Source: an uncultured Bacteroidales bacterium
GTDB lineage: Bacteria; Bacteroidota; Bacteroidia; Bacteroidales; FEN-979
Length of the DNA: 59,164 nt
Direction of reading: 5' to 3'
Assembly (NCBI GenBank): GCA_903837605.1
Contig: CAILVF010000065.1
Location: 1-59,164 of the forward strand
Notes under the pieces: generated by a model
The model's input: only the letters and a program-made list of their open reading frames with translations
The model's database searches: none
What the model was told of the DNA's origin: nothing
Position numbers and translations under genes: made by a program
Shown: positions 7,824 through 15,825 of the stretch, piece after piece
How the letters are laid out: each line of letters opens with the position of its first letter
Position numbering within the stretch: position 1 is the first letter of the stretch

Positions 7824-10310
7824 TTAATTAATCAATTTGATTTGGAATTGGAATTTGAACTTCACCGGATAGAATGGGTCCTCATTAAGAGATAATTCCC
7901 AATCCGGATTATTGAAATCTATTGCTATCCTGTGAATATCATAACCACCTAATCCACTACCTGCATTTGAGTCAGCCGTGGAATATTTTGCAATAAATTT
8001 CTCTCTGTCAAAATTTTCAGGAAAAGGTTTTCCATTGTTTCTGATATCAACAGAAAGTAAATCATCAACCTCTGTTAATTCAATGACTACTTCATTGCCT
8101 GCTGCTTTCATGTTAAATGCATATTTATTTGCATTTGTCAAAAGATTATCAAGTAGTGTTTTAAAAAGCGTTCTGTTGGCATAGATACCGCGTTCCTTAA
8201 GCTTTTCGCCTTTTAACAACAGCTTCTTGACTTTGAAATTGAAGCCATTATTGGATAGCTCATTGATTATGCTATTAATGTCTGAGAGTGGTATGATTTG
8301 TTTTTCATATTCGGTCAACACAAATCCATTTTCACCTTTTTCAAGCACATCTGTGATGAAATTCACATCTCTTTTTATTTCTTTTAGTACAGAAATGATA
8401 TCAATGTCATAAAACTCAGCAAATGCCTTATTTAATGAATCAAAACCTTCACGCTTAGTATTTAAAAAATGAAGCAAATTATCCGACCAGTCAAGTATGT
8501 TTTGTCTGGGTCTTCCAAGCGTGTGTTTTAAAGAAGCAAACTCACTTAATTGCTTTATAGTCTTTCCATGAGCTAAGGCATTTCGTTCTTCCTGAAGACT
8601 CTTGATTTTATCAGATAACTCGTAAATTCCCTGAACCTTTGCTCTTTGCTCTTCTATGGTCGGTAATTTGACAACCACTTCCATCAAATCATCTCTGCGA
8701 ATAAAAGGCATTACAGATGCCCCTAAACGGTATGATTCCAATTGCTCTAGCACATAGTCAGCATGCAATTCATTGATTAAATATGCCTTATCAGCAATTT
8801 TCTCATTAACCTTGAAAGACAAAATATCCTGACCTTTGAAAATTGGGTTGCCTTTAAATTCAAAGAGAGTTGGTTTTAATATTCTCCAACGCACTGCGAG
8901 GAGCAAGCATGATTCCGAAAGTAGATGAATATCAGGTCTTCTTAATTCAGTTACTTCAACCGTTGAAATATCTAAAGTAAAATCGACCTTGTCGTCTTTT
9001 AAATCTTTGATTCGTATCAGTTTTCCAGTATCAGGAAGATTTCCTCTTTGACCCCTCACAAACTCAAGTATATCTCCAAGTTTTACTCCATCAATTTTCT
9101 TCTGAAAATATCTTGCAACACTAAGGTTATAATCATATGCTTTGATTTCTTCATTGCTTACAATGCGAATTACATCAGCATCTTCTTTATTGCCATGAAT
9201 CAAGCTGTTTAAACTGTAATCGTTTAAAACCTTTTCCCTGGGACTTTTAGTTACTACGAACTTCTTTGCATCAACAAACCGGACTTTCCCTGGTGCTTTT
9301 TTACTCTTGTTTAAGACCATTATTACTAATGGGATTCCCGTGTTAAAAAGTAAACCTCCCGGTAAAGAAATTATAGTGTCTATTAAATCATAATTTACAA
9401 GATATTCTCTTAATCGTTCTTCGTGCATTCCTCTGAACAAGAATCCTTGCGGTAATAAAGCAATTAGTTGTCCATCGGTCTTCAAAGAATTAATTCCTTT
9501 TTCGAGTAGAAACTGTTCGATCGTTCTAAATTCGGGTTCAAAGTCTCTATGCTGATGACCAAATCGCATCCCGAAAGGGGGATTAGCTATGATTAGGTCA
9601 AATTTTTCAGTTGAGGGGGGCCAATGTAAAATTGAATCATCACAAACATACTTGGAAGCCCCTGGTCTCTTGTAGGCCATTATTCGCAAAGCACCTAACG
9701 CCCAGGTCTTCTGATTCAATTCTTGTCCAAAATAATCTTGGCCTTGTTCAAGGTATACACCAAAAGAAGCTAACCCTGCAAATGGATTATAGACCTTAGA
9801 TTTTGGTTTCAGTTCAGGAAGACCACATATAAAACGGGTTAATTCAAGTGGCTGAATAAATTCCCCACCATATCTACCCTGCGATTGTGAAATTCTATAT
9901 AAGACACTATCAAAAATATCGGGAAAATTCTCTGATAGTACATTTTTGTTAATTCCACTAAGTTCTTGTAATATGTCTGTCAATCCTCGGTCACTCAGAC
10001 GCAATACTATTGGCTCAAAGGTTTGACCAATTTGAATATACTTGTCTGCCAATTCATTTTCAGAACTTCGAAAGTTGCTGACTAACCGCTCCTTGAGTCT
10101 AGGTTTCTCCGAAAGAATATCCGTTGAAATAAGTCCATCCTTGAAAGCAGATAAAAGAAACAAAACCACATGATACTCCTCAGAAGAAATATTTTCACTT
10201 CTAATAATATCAAACATTGACCAAATTTTGGTCTTTACTGCTTCTAGCGGCATTATTTCTTCTAACTTAAATTCCTTCATCATAAAACAATTATCTGATT
10301 GATGAAGCAA
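7824..10310 (-). CDS. Fusion: N6-adenine methylase + HsdS-like recognition domain + histidine kinase
   Basis: A single 828-residue frame joins three modules. Residues 1-400 are an HsdM-like methylase: RYGGEFIQPLELTRF, a variant motif I (YNPFAGLASFG, 174-184) and catalytic NPPFG at 243-247. Residues about 405-575 look like one HsdS target-recognition half (KLGDILEFVRGQRGN up to LPTIEEQRAKVQGIYEL plus a coiled coil). Residues about 585-828 are a histidine kinase: an H-box-like FASLKHTLGRP with His596, N-box LLDNLLTNANKY (719-730), G1 DIRNNGKPFPEN (755-766) and G2 GSGLGGYDIHRI (784-795). There is no membrane segment. The next gene, 2 bp on, is a response regulator. ATG codons at 10283 and 10280 (MKEFKLEEIM) are likelier starts than 10310. 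Methylase and kinase signatures are clear; a role as a DNA-sensing kinase in defence is inference. Confidence 0.85.
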   Translation of the reverse strand: MLHQSDNCFMMKEFKLEEIMPLEAVKTKIWSMFDIIRSENISSEEYHVVLFLLSAFKDGLISTDILSEKPRLKERLVSNFRSSENELADKYIQIGQTFEPIVLRLSDRGLTDILQELSGINKNVLSENFPDIFDSVLYRISQSQGRYGGEFIQPLELTRFICGLPELKPKSKVYNPFAGLASFGVYLEQGQDYFGQELNQKTWALGALRIMAYKRPGASKYVCDDSILHWPPSTEKFDLIIANPPFGMRFGHQHRDFEPEFRTIEQFLLEKGINSLKTDGQLIALLPQGFLFRGMHEERLREYLVNYDLIDTIISLPGGLLFNTGIPLVIMVLNKSKKAPGKVRFVDAKKFVVTKSPREKVLNDYSLNSLIHGNKEDADVIRIVSNEEIKAYDYNLSVARYFQKKIDGVKLGDILEFVRGQRGNLPDTGKLIRIKDLKDDKVDFTLDISTVEVTELRRPDIHLLSESCLLLAVRWRILKPTLFEFKGNPIFKGQDILSFKVNEKIADKAYLINELHADYVLEQLESYRLGASVMPFIRRDDLMEVVVKLPTIEEQRAKVQGIYELSDKIKSLQEERNALAHGKTIKQLSEFASLKHTLGRPRQNILDWSDNLLHFLNTKREGFDSLNKAFAEFYDIDIISVLKEIKRDVNFITDVLEKGENGFVLTEYEKQIIPLSDINSIINELSNNGFNFKVKKLLLKGEKLKERGIYANRTLFKTLLDNLLTNANKYAFNMKAAGNEVVIELTEVDDLLSVDIRNNGKPFPENFDREKFIAKYSTADSNAGSGLGGYDIHRIAIDFNNPDWELSLNEDPFYPVKFKFQFQIKLIN

Positions 10311-10345
10311 AGGTCTGATTTATCTGTGCAGTACAAGTGCATAGT

Positions 10346-11356
10346 TCAAATATATTTTTTATAAAGCGTTTTTGAAACAGACCTGAATCTTTCCCTTAAT
10401 TCTAGTGGTTCAATTATTTCAAGCATGTCCATATAAGAAAAAATCAGAGCAACTAATTCATGATTAATCTGAACATTTAGTTCTATTATCACATCTGTTT
10501 TATTTTTGCTTTTGATTTTTTGAGTGCCATGAAGCGGCTTACTTTGTATATAGGGCCACAACTCATTTTTTATTTTGATAATTACTTTTTCAGCTGGTGC
10601 ATTCTTTAGAATTGTAACACCTACAACATCTTCAAAATATTCCTCGAAATCAATTTGATTGTTTGGGCGATATTTTGATTTAGTTTCTGCTATTGATAGA
10701 ATTCTGTCAATAGCGAGGTTTGATAATTCGTTAAATTCTTCGTTAAATCCGAATACAAACCACCTATTATTGTATTGCTTCAAATACCAAGGATGAAAAA
10801 CTACTTCTTTTGCATTTTCTTGTTTGTAGCCCTGATATTTTATTTTTAATACCTTCTGATTGTGAATCGCATTAAATAATTCTTTAAGGTTATTTAATCC
10901 TTTCAAAAACGGATTTTGTTCAAATCCTACTATGGCTTGTAAATTACCTTCCAGCTTGAATGTGTCTTCAAGTCTGATTTGCATTTCTTCTATCCATTCA
11001 AATTGTGGCAATCCCTTGAATCTAGAGAGTATGGTTAAAGTTTCTTTTAACTGTTCTGCTTCTTCTTGATTAATACCTTGATTTTTGATTGAAAACGATT
11101 TGTCTGCGTATCGATAAAACACTCTTTTACCATCCTTTGTGCGTTCAAGTGGAATTGACCAGCCTTGTTCGCTTTCCATGAAAGTAATATCATCAAAAAC
11201 CTGTCTTCTCTTTACTCCATTTTCAATTCCAGCAAAATCATAGATAGCTTGATTGCAAGCATAAATCAAGTCTTCAATAAAAAACTTTCGCCCAGGATTA
11301 CTAAAACATCTGTCTAGAGCATGGTATCGTATGGTAGCATGTTTATTTGTTGCCAT
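10346..11356 (-). CDS. WYL-domain transcriptional regulator
   Basis: The 336 residues have a winged-helix-like N-terminus (YHALDRCFSNPGRKFFIEDL and following), a helical linker, and a WYL domain whose signature reads HPWYLKQYNNRWFVFGF at about 190-206, followed by the AIDRILSI segment. The WYL domain (Sm-like beta barrel) binds ligands or nucleic acid, and WYL regulators of this length control many phage-defence operons (BrxR/CapW type). It lies 35 bp upstream of the methylase-kinase gene on the same strand, so it probably controls this operon. Intact. The ligand is unknown. Confidence 0.85.
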   Translation of the reverse strand: MATNKHATIRYHALDRCFSNPGRKFFIEDLIYACNQAIYDFAGIENGVKRRQVFDDITFMESEQGWSIPLERTKDGKRVFYRYADKSFSIKNQGINQEEAEQLKETLTILSRFKGLPQFEWIEEMQIRLEDTFKLEGNLQAIVGFEQNPFLKGLNNLKELFNAIHNQKVLKIKYQGYKQENAKEVVFHPWYLKQYNNRWFVFGFNEEFNELSNLAIDRILSIAETKSKYRPNNQIDFEEYFEDVVGVTILKNAPAEKVIIKIKNELWPYIQSKPLHGTQKIKSKNKTDVIIELNVQINHELVALIFSYMDMLEIIEPLELRERFRSVSKTLYKKYI

Positions 11357-11759
11357 GCTGTAATATTGAAATCAACGTGTGTTGGCTAAAAACTGCTCTT
11401 TTGATTTTGCTAAGGCTTGGCTTCTTATTCATTTTTTTGTACAGTTGTATTTAAGCAACACCGGTAAGGTATGGCCAACAGCCGCAGAAATGGTATTAGG
11501 AATGAGTTTATGGACATTGCATTCATTTTTACGACTGTTGGCAAGTCGTCGGCGACATTTCAATTGATGGGGTAGAGTTCCTGGAACTTCGACATAGTAT
11601 GGTTTTTAGATGTTTAGAACTGTCGATTTGTAAAATTAGGGAATTGTTGGGGATTGACCAAAGATTTACATTAGAAATTGGTTTATATGTTAAAAAATTC
11701 ACTAATTTGGATGAGAATTAACAATTATGATGTTAGAATATTGATTTTAAGAATACTAT
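11357..11759. other. AT-rich spacer of about 400 bp without a recognisable gene
   Basis: This stretch separates two divergent genes (WYL regulator on minus, HNH nuclease on plus), so it should contain both promoters. The only open frame of any length (11379-11567, plus) has no family features and no sign of being coding. Short inverted words GTTGGC and GCCAAC occur near 11384 and 11478, but I do not see a convincing hairpin or attachment site. It may hold decayed DNA at the edge of the defence island. Confidence 0.4.
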
Positions 11760-12677
11760 ATGTTTGAACTGTTTGATCCTGATGATGACCATAGCATAAG
11801 GATGGCAACTTTTCAATGGCTGAATAGACAGATTGCCATTCATGGTGAGGAAGTTTTACCCAGGGCATTGCTTGCAAATGGATTCGTTTACCAAAATATC
11901 AGGATCCATCTGCTGGGTCCTGCTGGTATTTGGAAGCCAAAATTTATGGAACTTCCATTATCTATTTCCACCACACCGGGGGGCCCTTATGAAGACAGCG
12001 ACATCCGAAGCGGTTTGTTTGAATATCGTTACCAGGGAGATGATCCCTTGAACTGGTACAACCGGGGTCTTAGAGAGGTGATGAGACGGGGGTTACCATT
12101 GATTTATTTCAATAGCGCGATACCGGGAAGATACCATGCTATGTTTCCAGTATATATTATTCACGCTGATCCTGGCCGGCTAACATTTACTGTACAAGTG
12201 GATCAGATGGATGTATTGCTAAAGCCTGATCGCGTCGAGGAAAAGGATGAAACTTTCTGGAGGCGAAAATATGCTACTGTAATCGCTCAAACACGCCTGC
12301 ACCAGCAACAGTTCAGGGATCGGGTGATTTATGCTTATAATAATCAATGTGCCCTTTGCAGATTAAAACATCCCGAGTTGCTTGACGCAGCGCATATCAT
12401 AGCCGATAAAGACGATATGGGCGATCCGATCGTTCCAAACGGTTTGTCTTTATGTAAAATCCACCACGCAGCTTTTGACAGGCATATTATCGGGATCACT
12501 CCGGATTATACGGTTAAAATACGTCAGGATATTCTGGAAGAAATTGATGGGCCAATGCTAAAATATGGGCTACAATCCTTAAATAACGGCCGTTTGCAAC
12601 TTCCTGGGAAAAGAAAAAATTATCCCGACAAGCAGAGGCTTGAGTTAAGATTCGGGTTGTTCTTGAAAGCAGGGTGA
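11760..12677 (+). CDS. HNH endonuclease, restriction-like
   Basis: The C-terminal half of this 305-residue protein has a clear HNH nuclease: zinc-type cysteines in CALCRLKHPELLDAAHI (about 199-215), then a gap and NGLSLCKIHHAAFDRHIIGI, with the catalytic histidine in AAHI and the conserved N...H positions. The N-terminal half (LLGPAGIWKPKFMELPLSIS, later SGLFEYRYQG) resembles the module found before HNH domains in putative type IV restriction proteins; I cannot say whether it reads modified bases or phosphorothioate. It follows the defence island on the opposite strand, with its own upstream space. Intact. Likely a modification-dependent or stand-alone restriction nuclease; substrate unknown. 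Confidence 0.8.
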   Translation: MFELFDPDDDHSIRMATFQWLNRQIAIHGEEVLPRALLANGFVYQNIRIHLLGPAGIWKPKFMELPLSISTTPGGPYEDSDIRSGLFEYRYQGDDPLNWYNRGLREVMRRGLPLIYFNSAIPGRYHAMFPVYIIHADPGRLTFTVQVDQMDVLLKPDRVEEKDETFWRRKYATVIAQTRLHQQQFRDRVIYAYNNQCALCRLKHPELLDAAHIIADKDDMGDPIVPNGLSLCKIHHAAFDRHIIGITPDYTVKIRQDILEEIDGPMLKYGLQSLNNGRLQLPGKRKNYPDKQRLELRFGLFLKAG

Positions 12678-12837
12678 GAACTCTAGATTTTAGGACAAGA
12701 CAAATCATGATTGTTGAGCCGTGAGCCGACGGCTGATTGACGGCTTGATGACGGCAAGAATCGATTAATAAAACTGTGATCTGGGGTATCTCTATTACGA
12801 GGATGGCCAATTAATTGGTATATGTTAACATTCCGTG

Positions 12838-12866
12838 TGGAAATTTTATAGTTTGTTTTACATTTG
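12838..12866 (+). promoter_or_regulatory. Possible orphan Bacteroidota-type promoter
   Basis: A TACATTTG box at 12859-12866 fits the -7 consensus TAnnTTTG, with a weak TGG about 18 bp upstream. An ATG follows at 12874 (MSTPLPIRTERLG) but its frame soon enters a copy of the dispersed repeat and is then lost. It may once have driven the gene whose 3' remnant lies at 12969-13142. Confidence 0.35.
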
Positions 12867-12930
12867 CATCAACATGTCCACCCCCCTTCCCATAAGAACA
12901 GAGCGCTTAGGGTGGACTTTTATTTTCTCG

Positions 12931-12960
12931 CCGCTTCCCTATCCAAAGTCAATAAAAAGA
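12931..12960 (+). repeat. Dispersed short repeat, copy 1
   Basis: CCGCTTCCCTATCCAAAGTC followed by AATAAAAAGA. It is the most diverged copy of a family whose consensus is close to GCTCCCYCATCCGCAGTC plus an A-rich tail. It sits between a promoter-like site and the Fic relic. Confidence 0.6.
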
Positions 12961-12968
12961 AATATTAG

Positions 12969-13142
12969 GATTATTGGATCTTTGCCGATCTGATGGCAAA
13001 CAGAGCAGGTTATCCGTCATTGGATCTCAATGAGTTCAGGAAGGAGAATTACGAGGACTATATTAAAGCTCTGAACCTTGGGGATGACAAGGATTACTAT
13101 GCAATGATAGAAATTATCAGGGCGCTGTTTTCAGTTTCTTGA
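12969..13142 (+). pseudogene. C-terminal relic of a probable Fic-family protein
   Basis: The frame from 12969 reads ADLMANRAGYPSLDL, then NYEDYIKALNLGDDKDYYAM and a short hydrophobic end, stopping at 13140-13142. This looks like the region after the Fic catalytic loop in Fic/DOC proteins (NGRxxR, then L(A)xxxGYP... and YxxAL...GD...). The catalytic HPFxxGNGR motif is absent, so the 5' part is lost. It is not preceded by a start codon in frame; a stop lies just upstream at 12966. The neighbouring small minus-strand gene may encode a matching antitoxin. The family call rests on a short stretch. Confidence 0.4.
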
Positions 13143-13266
13143 GCGCTTCCATTTTGATTCGGGCCTGTGCCTTTTTATCCAACCTGATTCCTTCAATTTT
13201 CGCTGATGCAATGGCATTGCTGAAAATAGCCTCGAAAGATGGTTTATTAACTGGCCTTGTTTTCAT
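13117..13266 (-). CDS. Small protein resembling a Fic antitoxin (VbhA-like)
   Basis: A 49-residue frame with ATG at 13264-13266 begins MKTRPVNKPSFEAIFSNAIA and continues SAKIEGIRLDKKAQARIKME. The segment SAKIEG fits the [ST]xxxE[GN] inhibitory motif of class I Fic antitoxins, which places a glutamate in the Fic active site to block AMP transfer. Its 3' end overlaps the tail of the Fic-like relic on the other strand (convergent), which is not the usual antitoxin-toxin order, so the locus has probably been rearranged. Small size and the lone motif keep confidence modest; it could be an unrelated small helical protein. Confidence 0.4.
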   Translation of the reverse strand: MKTRPVNKPSFEAIFSNAIASAKIEGIRLDKKAQARIKMEALKKLKTAP

Positions 13267-13367
13267 AACACAAATATAATGAAAATACTTGGTATTTTAT
13301 CATTCGTGATGGATGAATCCTGATCTGACAATCAATCTGTTGCGCAAATTTTCACTTTGATGGATCC

Positions 13368-13397
13368 CCGCCGCTCCCCCATCCGCAGTCCTAAAAA
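13368..13397 (+). repeat. Dispersed short repeat, copy 2
   Basis: CCGCCGCTCCCCCATCCGCA followed by GTC and a run of A. It is one of the best-conserved copies of the family and lies between the small antitoxin-like gene and the hypothetical gene ending at 13422. Confidence 0.65.
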
Positions 13398-13421
13398 AAA
13401 AGTGATCTAATGAAAAACCTT

Positions 13422-14240
13422 TCATGCGGATTTCTTCGCCCTGAGGCTGTCGGATAACAGTTTCGCTATTCCTTCCCTTTGTTTCTCGTCGCAATCCTTG
13501 AAAACTATGGCGAAACAGGGGTTGTTGAGGTCGCCGGGATAGATCTGCATGAAGGTTGATCCGGCATTTCCCGATTCGTCGATGATGAGCCTGTTGGGCT
13601 TGCGGGGATCAATGATGCCGCGGCCTGCGAATGTCCCTGCCGCGCTCCACATCCGGGCCAGGGGGACAATGAAATCGGCGATGATCACGGGGTAATGCTT
13701 TCCTTTCAGAAGCCCATCGGCAATGAGTAAAATTCCCTTGCTCTCCCTGAAAAAACTGATGGGCTGCCCGGGCTTCAGGGTTTCAAGGAAACTGTTGTAC
13801 TGCGGGCTCTTCGTAATCACAGGCAGCCTGAACAGCATCATCAGCCCGGCGGGGTAATGGATGATTTTTTGCTGCTCTTTTTCTTTTGAGGGCGGATGTT
13901 GTATCCAGATGTTTCCCTGCCGGCTGGTTTCTTTGCTTAGGAACAGGAATACGGGATCTTTGCTGAAGTCCCTCACGAAGAAATCGTTGGTGAGGGTATG
14001 CTTCAGATCGGGGTACCAGCTTGTGCCGCAGAATTCGCCATGAAACTCAGTCTTGAGCTCACAACGGCCATTTCCCCAGCTTACCCGGTGCACCACCGAG
14101 CGGTCGCATTCGAGGAGGTAATCGGCGCTGATCACCTCGTTTTCGATCTTCACGCTGCTTTTGTCGAGTACTCCGTACCCCAGGGATGAAGGCAGCTCCC
14201 AAGGGTTTTGCCGCCGTGGCGTTCGTTGCTCGGTTGGCAT
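13422..14240 (-). CDS. Hypothetical protein
   Basis: An apparently real gene of about 272 residues when started at MPTEQRTPRRQNPWE (14240); the frame is open to 14297 but the first 19 residues look non-coding. The sequence is globular without signal peptide or membrane segment. It has a tryptophan-rich middle (FCGTSWYPDLKH), a hydrophobic core (YPAGLMMLFRLPVI, then VIIADFIVPLARMWSA) and a C-terminal part with IDPRKPNRLIIDESGNAG. I do not recognise the family. GC content is higher than in the defence island, suggesting it belongs to the host backbone rather than the island. It is flanked by a repeat copy downstream and the PIN module upstream. Confidence 0.6.
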   Translation of the reverse strand: MPTEQRTPRRQNPWELPSSLGYGVLDKSSVKIENEVISADYLLECDRSVVHRVSWGNGRCELKTEFHGEFCGTSWYPDLKHTLTNDFFVRDFSKDPVFLFLSKETSRQGNIWIQHPPSKEKEQQKIIHYPAGLMMLFRLPVITKSPQYNSFLETLKPGQPISFFRESKGILLIADGLLKGKHYPVIIADFIVPLARMWSAAGTFAGRGIIDPRKPNRLIIDESGNAGSTFMQIYPGDLNNPCFAIVFKDCDEKQREGIAKLLSDSLRAKKSA

Positions 14241-14344
14241 CCACTCAAGGATTCCTGATGCTGTTGCAAAGATACAACCGCGGGAAGGGAAAGTCAAGGG
14301 AAGGGTGCTATGGAGTAACCCAATCGAGTCCGATGGAGTAAAAG

Positions 14345-14782
14345 CTAGGAGTGTCTGTGAGACAATAGACGCTGAAGATCCTTTGTATTGACAACTTTCT
14401 TGTAATTCCTTTTCTTAAGTCCGTTATAAAGCACTTTATCCCCAGTCCAAAGAAATGTACTTAGATATTCAGCCAGAGCGATGAAGGGTGTATCGTCAAT
14501 ATCGATTCCCATGGTGAGCTTTTCGGCTTTCAACCATATCTCCAAAGGAATCAATTCCTCTTCAATAAAGCTTACCTTTTTTGAAAGAACAAAGAATGAG
14601 TCATTTAACTCCTTGTCAGACAATCCTGAAATTTTCCTTAGCTTCTCCCAATTCCTCTGGATCTCATCCCTTAGATGATTGCCGCCAAAGAAGGTTACTC
14701 TGGATCCCGAAAGAAGGATCAGGTTACCCAAAGTGCTTTTCCTGTTAAGTAATGCGCTGAAAAGAATATTGGTATCAATCAA
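14345..14782 (-). CDS. PIN-domain toxin, 5' end shifted by a 4-bp duplication
   Basis: A 145-residue PIN nuclease: first acidic residue in IDTNILFSAL, then the cluster DIDDTPFIALAEYLS and TGDKVL supplying the remaining Mg-binding acids. Such toxins cleave RNA in type II toxin-antitoxin pairs. The only in-frame start is TTG at 14782, overlapping the antitoxin stop. In the DNA just upstream, ATG at 14795 would read MRIVID, the usual PIN opening, but hits TGA because TCAA is repeated twice (14775-14782). Removing one 4-bp unit restores MRIVIDTNILFSAL. The toxin may therefore be silenced or weakly made from TTG. Confidence 0.8.
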   Translation of the reverse strand: MIDTNILFSALLNRKSTLGNLILLSGSRVTFFGGNHLRDEIQRNWEKLRKISGLSDKELNDSFFVLSKKVSFIEEELIPLEIWLKAEKLTMGIDIDDTPFIALAEYLSTFLWTGDKVLYNGLKKRNYKKVVNTKDLQRLLSHRHS

Positions 14783-14994
14783 TCACAATTCTCATTGACA
14801 AATCTTACCCGGTTTGATTTCCACCAACCCTTGTTAACTTCCCTGGCAAGTTTGTCAATATCAGTTTGTGTTGCTTTGGAATCAGCAATAGCTTCTTTAT
14901 AGGTAAGATAATCAATAAATTCCTTGATGTCCTTGAGCTTTAGTCTTGAGGACAAGCGAATAACTATTTCCGATCCAGATTGTTGAATGGTCAT
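14779..14994 (-). CDS. Antitoxin partner of the PIN toxin
   Basis: A 71-residue protein immediately upstream of, and overlapping, the PIN gene. It begins with a short strand-rich part (MTIQQSGSEIVIRLSS) followed by helices (LKLKDIKEFIDYLTYKE) and a charged C-terminal tail ending WWKSNRVRFVNENCD, the layout of Bacteroidota antitoxins that pair with PIN nucleases: an N-terminal DNA-binding or dimer part and a toxin-binding tail. Family assigned mainly by position and size. Presumably it neutralises the nuclease and represses the operon. Confidence 0.7.
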   Translation of the reverse strand: MTIQQSGSEIVIRLSSRLKLKDIKEFIDYLTYKEAIADSKATQTDIDKLAREVNKGWWKSNRVRFVNENCD

Positions 14995-15163
14995 TTGACT
15001 GATTCTTGTTGCAAAGATAGTTAATAAAAGAGGTGATTACAATAGTGTCAGCTACCTGAGGGTTACATTTCAATCCTCATGCTACTTAATCCGGAATAAT
15101 AGGAAAAGTGATACCCTGAAATGAAATATTAGTGTCAAGGAATTTTTGACTGGATAAATCTTC

Positions 15164-15220
15164 AAGATCGCAAATTGTGATCTTAAAGGTCAGGTCACTT
15201 GAGGTCACAATTTGTGACCT
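15164..15220. repeat. Two palindromes upstream of the ORF6N gene
   Basis: Near-palindrome at 15164-15184 (AAGATCGCAAATTGTGATCT plus one base) and perfect palindrome with a one-base centre at 15202-15220 (AGGTCACAATTTGTGACCT). The second, with its left flank ACTTG, would read LRSQFVT in one frame, a segment typical of ORF6N proteins, and resembles the palindrome inside the ORF6N gene itself. They lie 40-100 bp before the start codon, where an operator might be. They may be binding sites, hairpins, or debris of an older ORF6N copy. Confidence 0.8.
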
Positions 15221-15260
15221 TAAATTCAGAAACAGTTGATTCACTTAATTTTAAAGAATT

Positions 15261-15794
15261 ATGACGACGGAATTGCAGCTAAAAATGGAGACCATAAGCG
15301 GTTTGATCCATTATATCAGGGGAGAAAAAGTGATACTTGATGTGGATCTGGCAAGGTTGTATGGCGTTGAGGTGAAACGACTAAAAGAAGCAGTCAGAAG
15401 AAACATTTTTCGCTTTCCAAAAGATTTTCTTTTTGTTTTAAGTAAGAAAGAGAGTGTCAACTTGAGGTCGCAAATTGCGACCTCAAGTTGGGGAAGATAT
15501 CGCTATCAGCTATTTGCATTTACCAAACATGGCGTAGCAATGCTTTCTTCGGTTCTTAATTCCGAAAAAGCAATTGAAGTAAATATCGCTATCATGCGGG
15601 CCTTCGTCCAGATGAGAAAATTCTTCGAAACGAATAAGGAACTGGCCGAAAAGATCGAAGAACTCGAACGAACGGTCTCTTCTCACGATGAGGATATACT
15701 CCTGATCTTTGAAACGATCAAACAACTGATGCATAAAAAAAGTCAGCCCATGGAACCGGTCGGGTTTAAAATTCCCCAGGTTAAACGAAGCTGA
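15261..15794 (+). CDS. ORF6N-domain protein
   Basis: The 177-residue protein has the ORF6N domain across residues 5-115: IHYIRGEKVILDVDLARLYG, KRLKEAVRRN, FRFPKDFLFVLSKKE, the LRSQIATSSWG segment and [19 protein letters not shown], then IMRAFVQMRKF. The C-terminal 60 residues are a coiled coil (ELAEKIEELERTVSSHDEDI). ORF6N is a phage- and mobile-element-associated DNA-binding domain related to KilA-N; the exact role is unknown. The codons for NLRSQIATSS form a 33-bp palindrome, and related palindromes lie upstream and downstream, so the protein may act on such sites. It appears intact, unlike the second copy near 16.6-17.0 kb. Confidence 0.88.
   Translation: MTTELQLKMETISGLIHYIRGEKVILDVDLARLYGVEVKRLKEAVRRNIFRFPKDFLFVLSKKESVNLRSQIATSSWGRYRYQLFAFTKHGVAMLSSVLNSEKAIEVNIAIMRAFVQMRKFFETNKELAEKIEELERTVSSHDEDILLIFETIKQLMHKKSQPMEPVGFKIPQVKRS
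15458..15490. repeat. 33-bp palindrome inside the ORF6N coding sequence
   Basis: Left arm CAACTTGAGGTCGCAA, one centre base, and the exact inverted right arm TTGCGACCTCAAGTTG. It encodes NLRSQIATSS. The same place in the second ORF6N copy is also a palindrome with different inner bases, so the pairing rather than the exact sequence is kept. Confidence 0.9.
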
Positions 15795-15825
15795 TCATAA
15801 GATACCAATTTGGCACCTTAAGAAG

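Noticed and set aside
11384..11545. Possible integron-like attC site (GTTGGC/GCCAAC words)
   Set aside because: Words do not form the paired R/L boxes of attC sites and no integrase is seen.
11379..11567. Short open frame between the WYL and HNH genes
   Set aside because: No motif, unlike codon pattern of neighbours, no ribosome site; treated as spacer.
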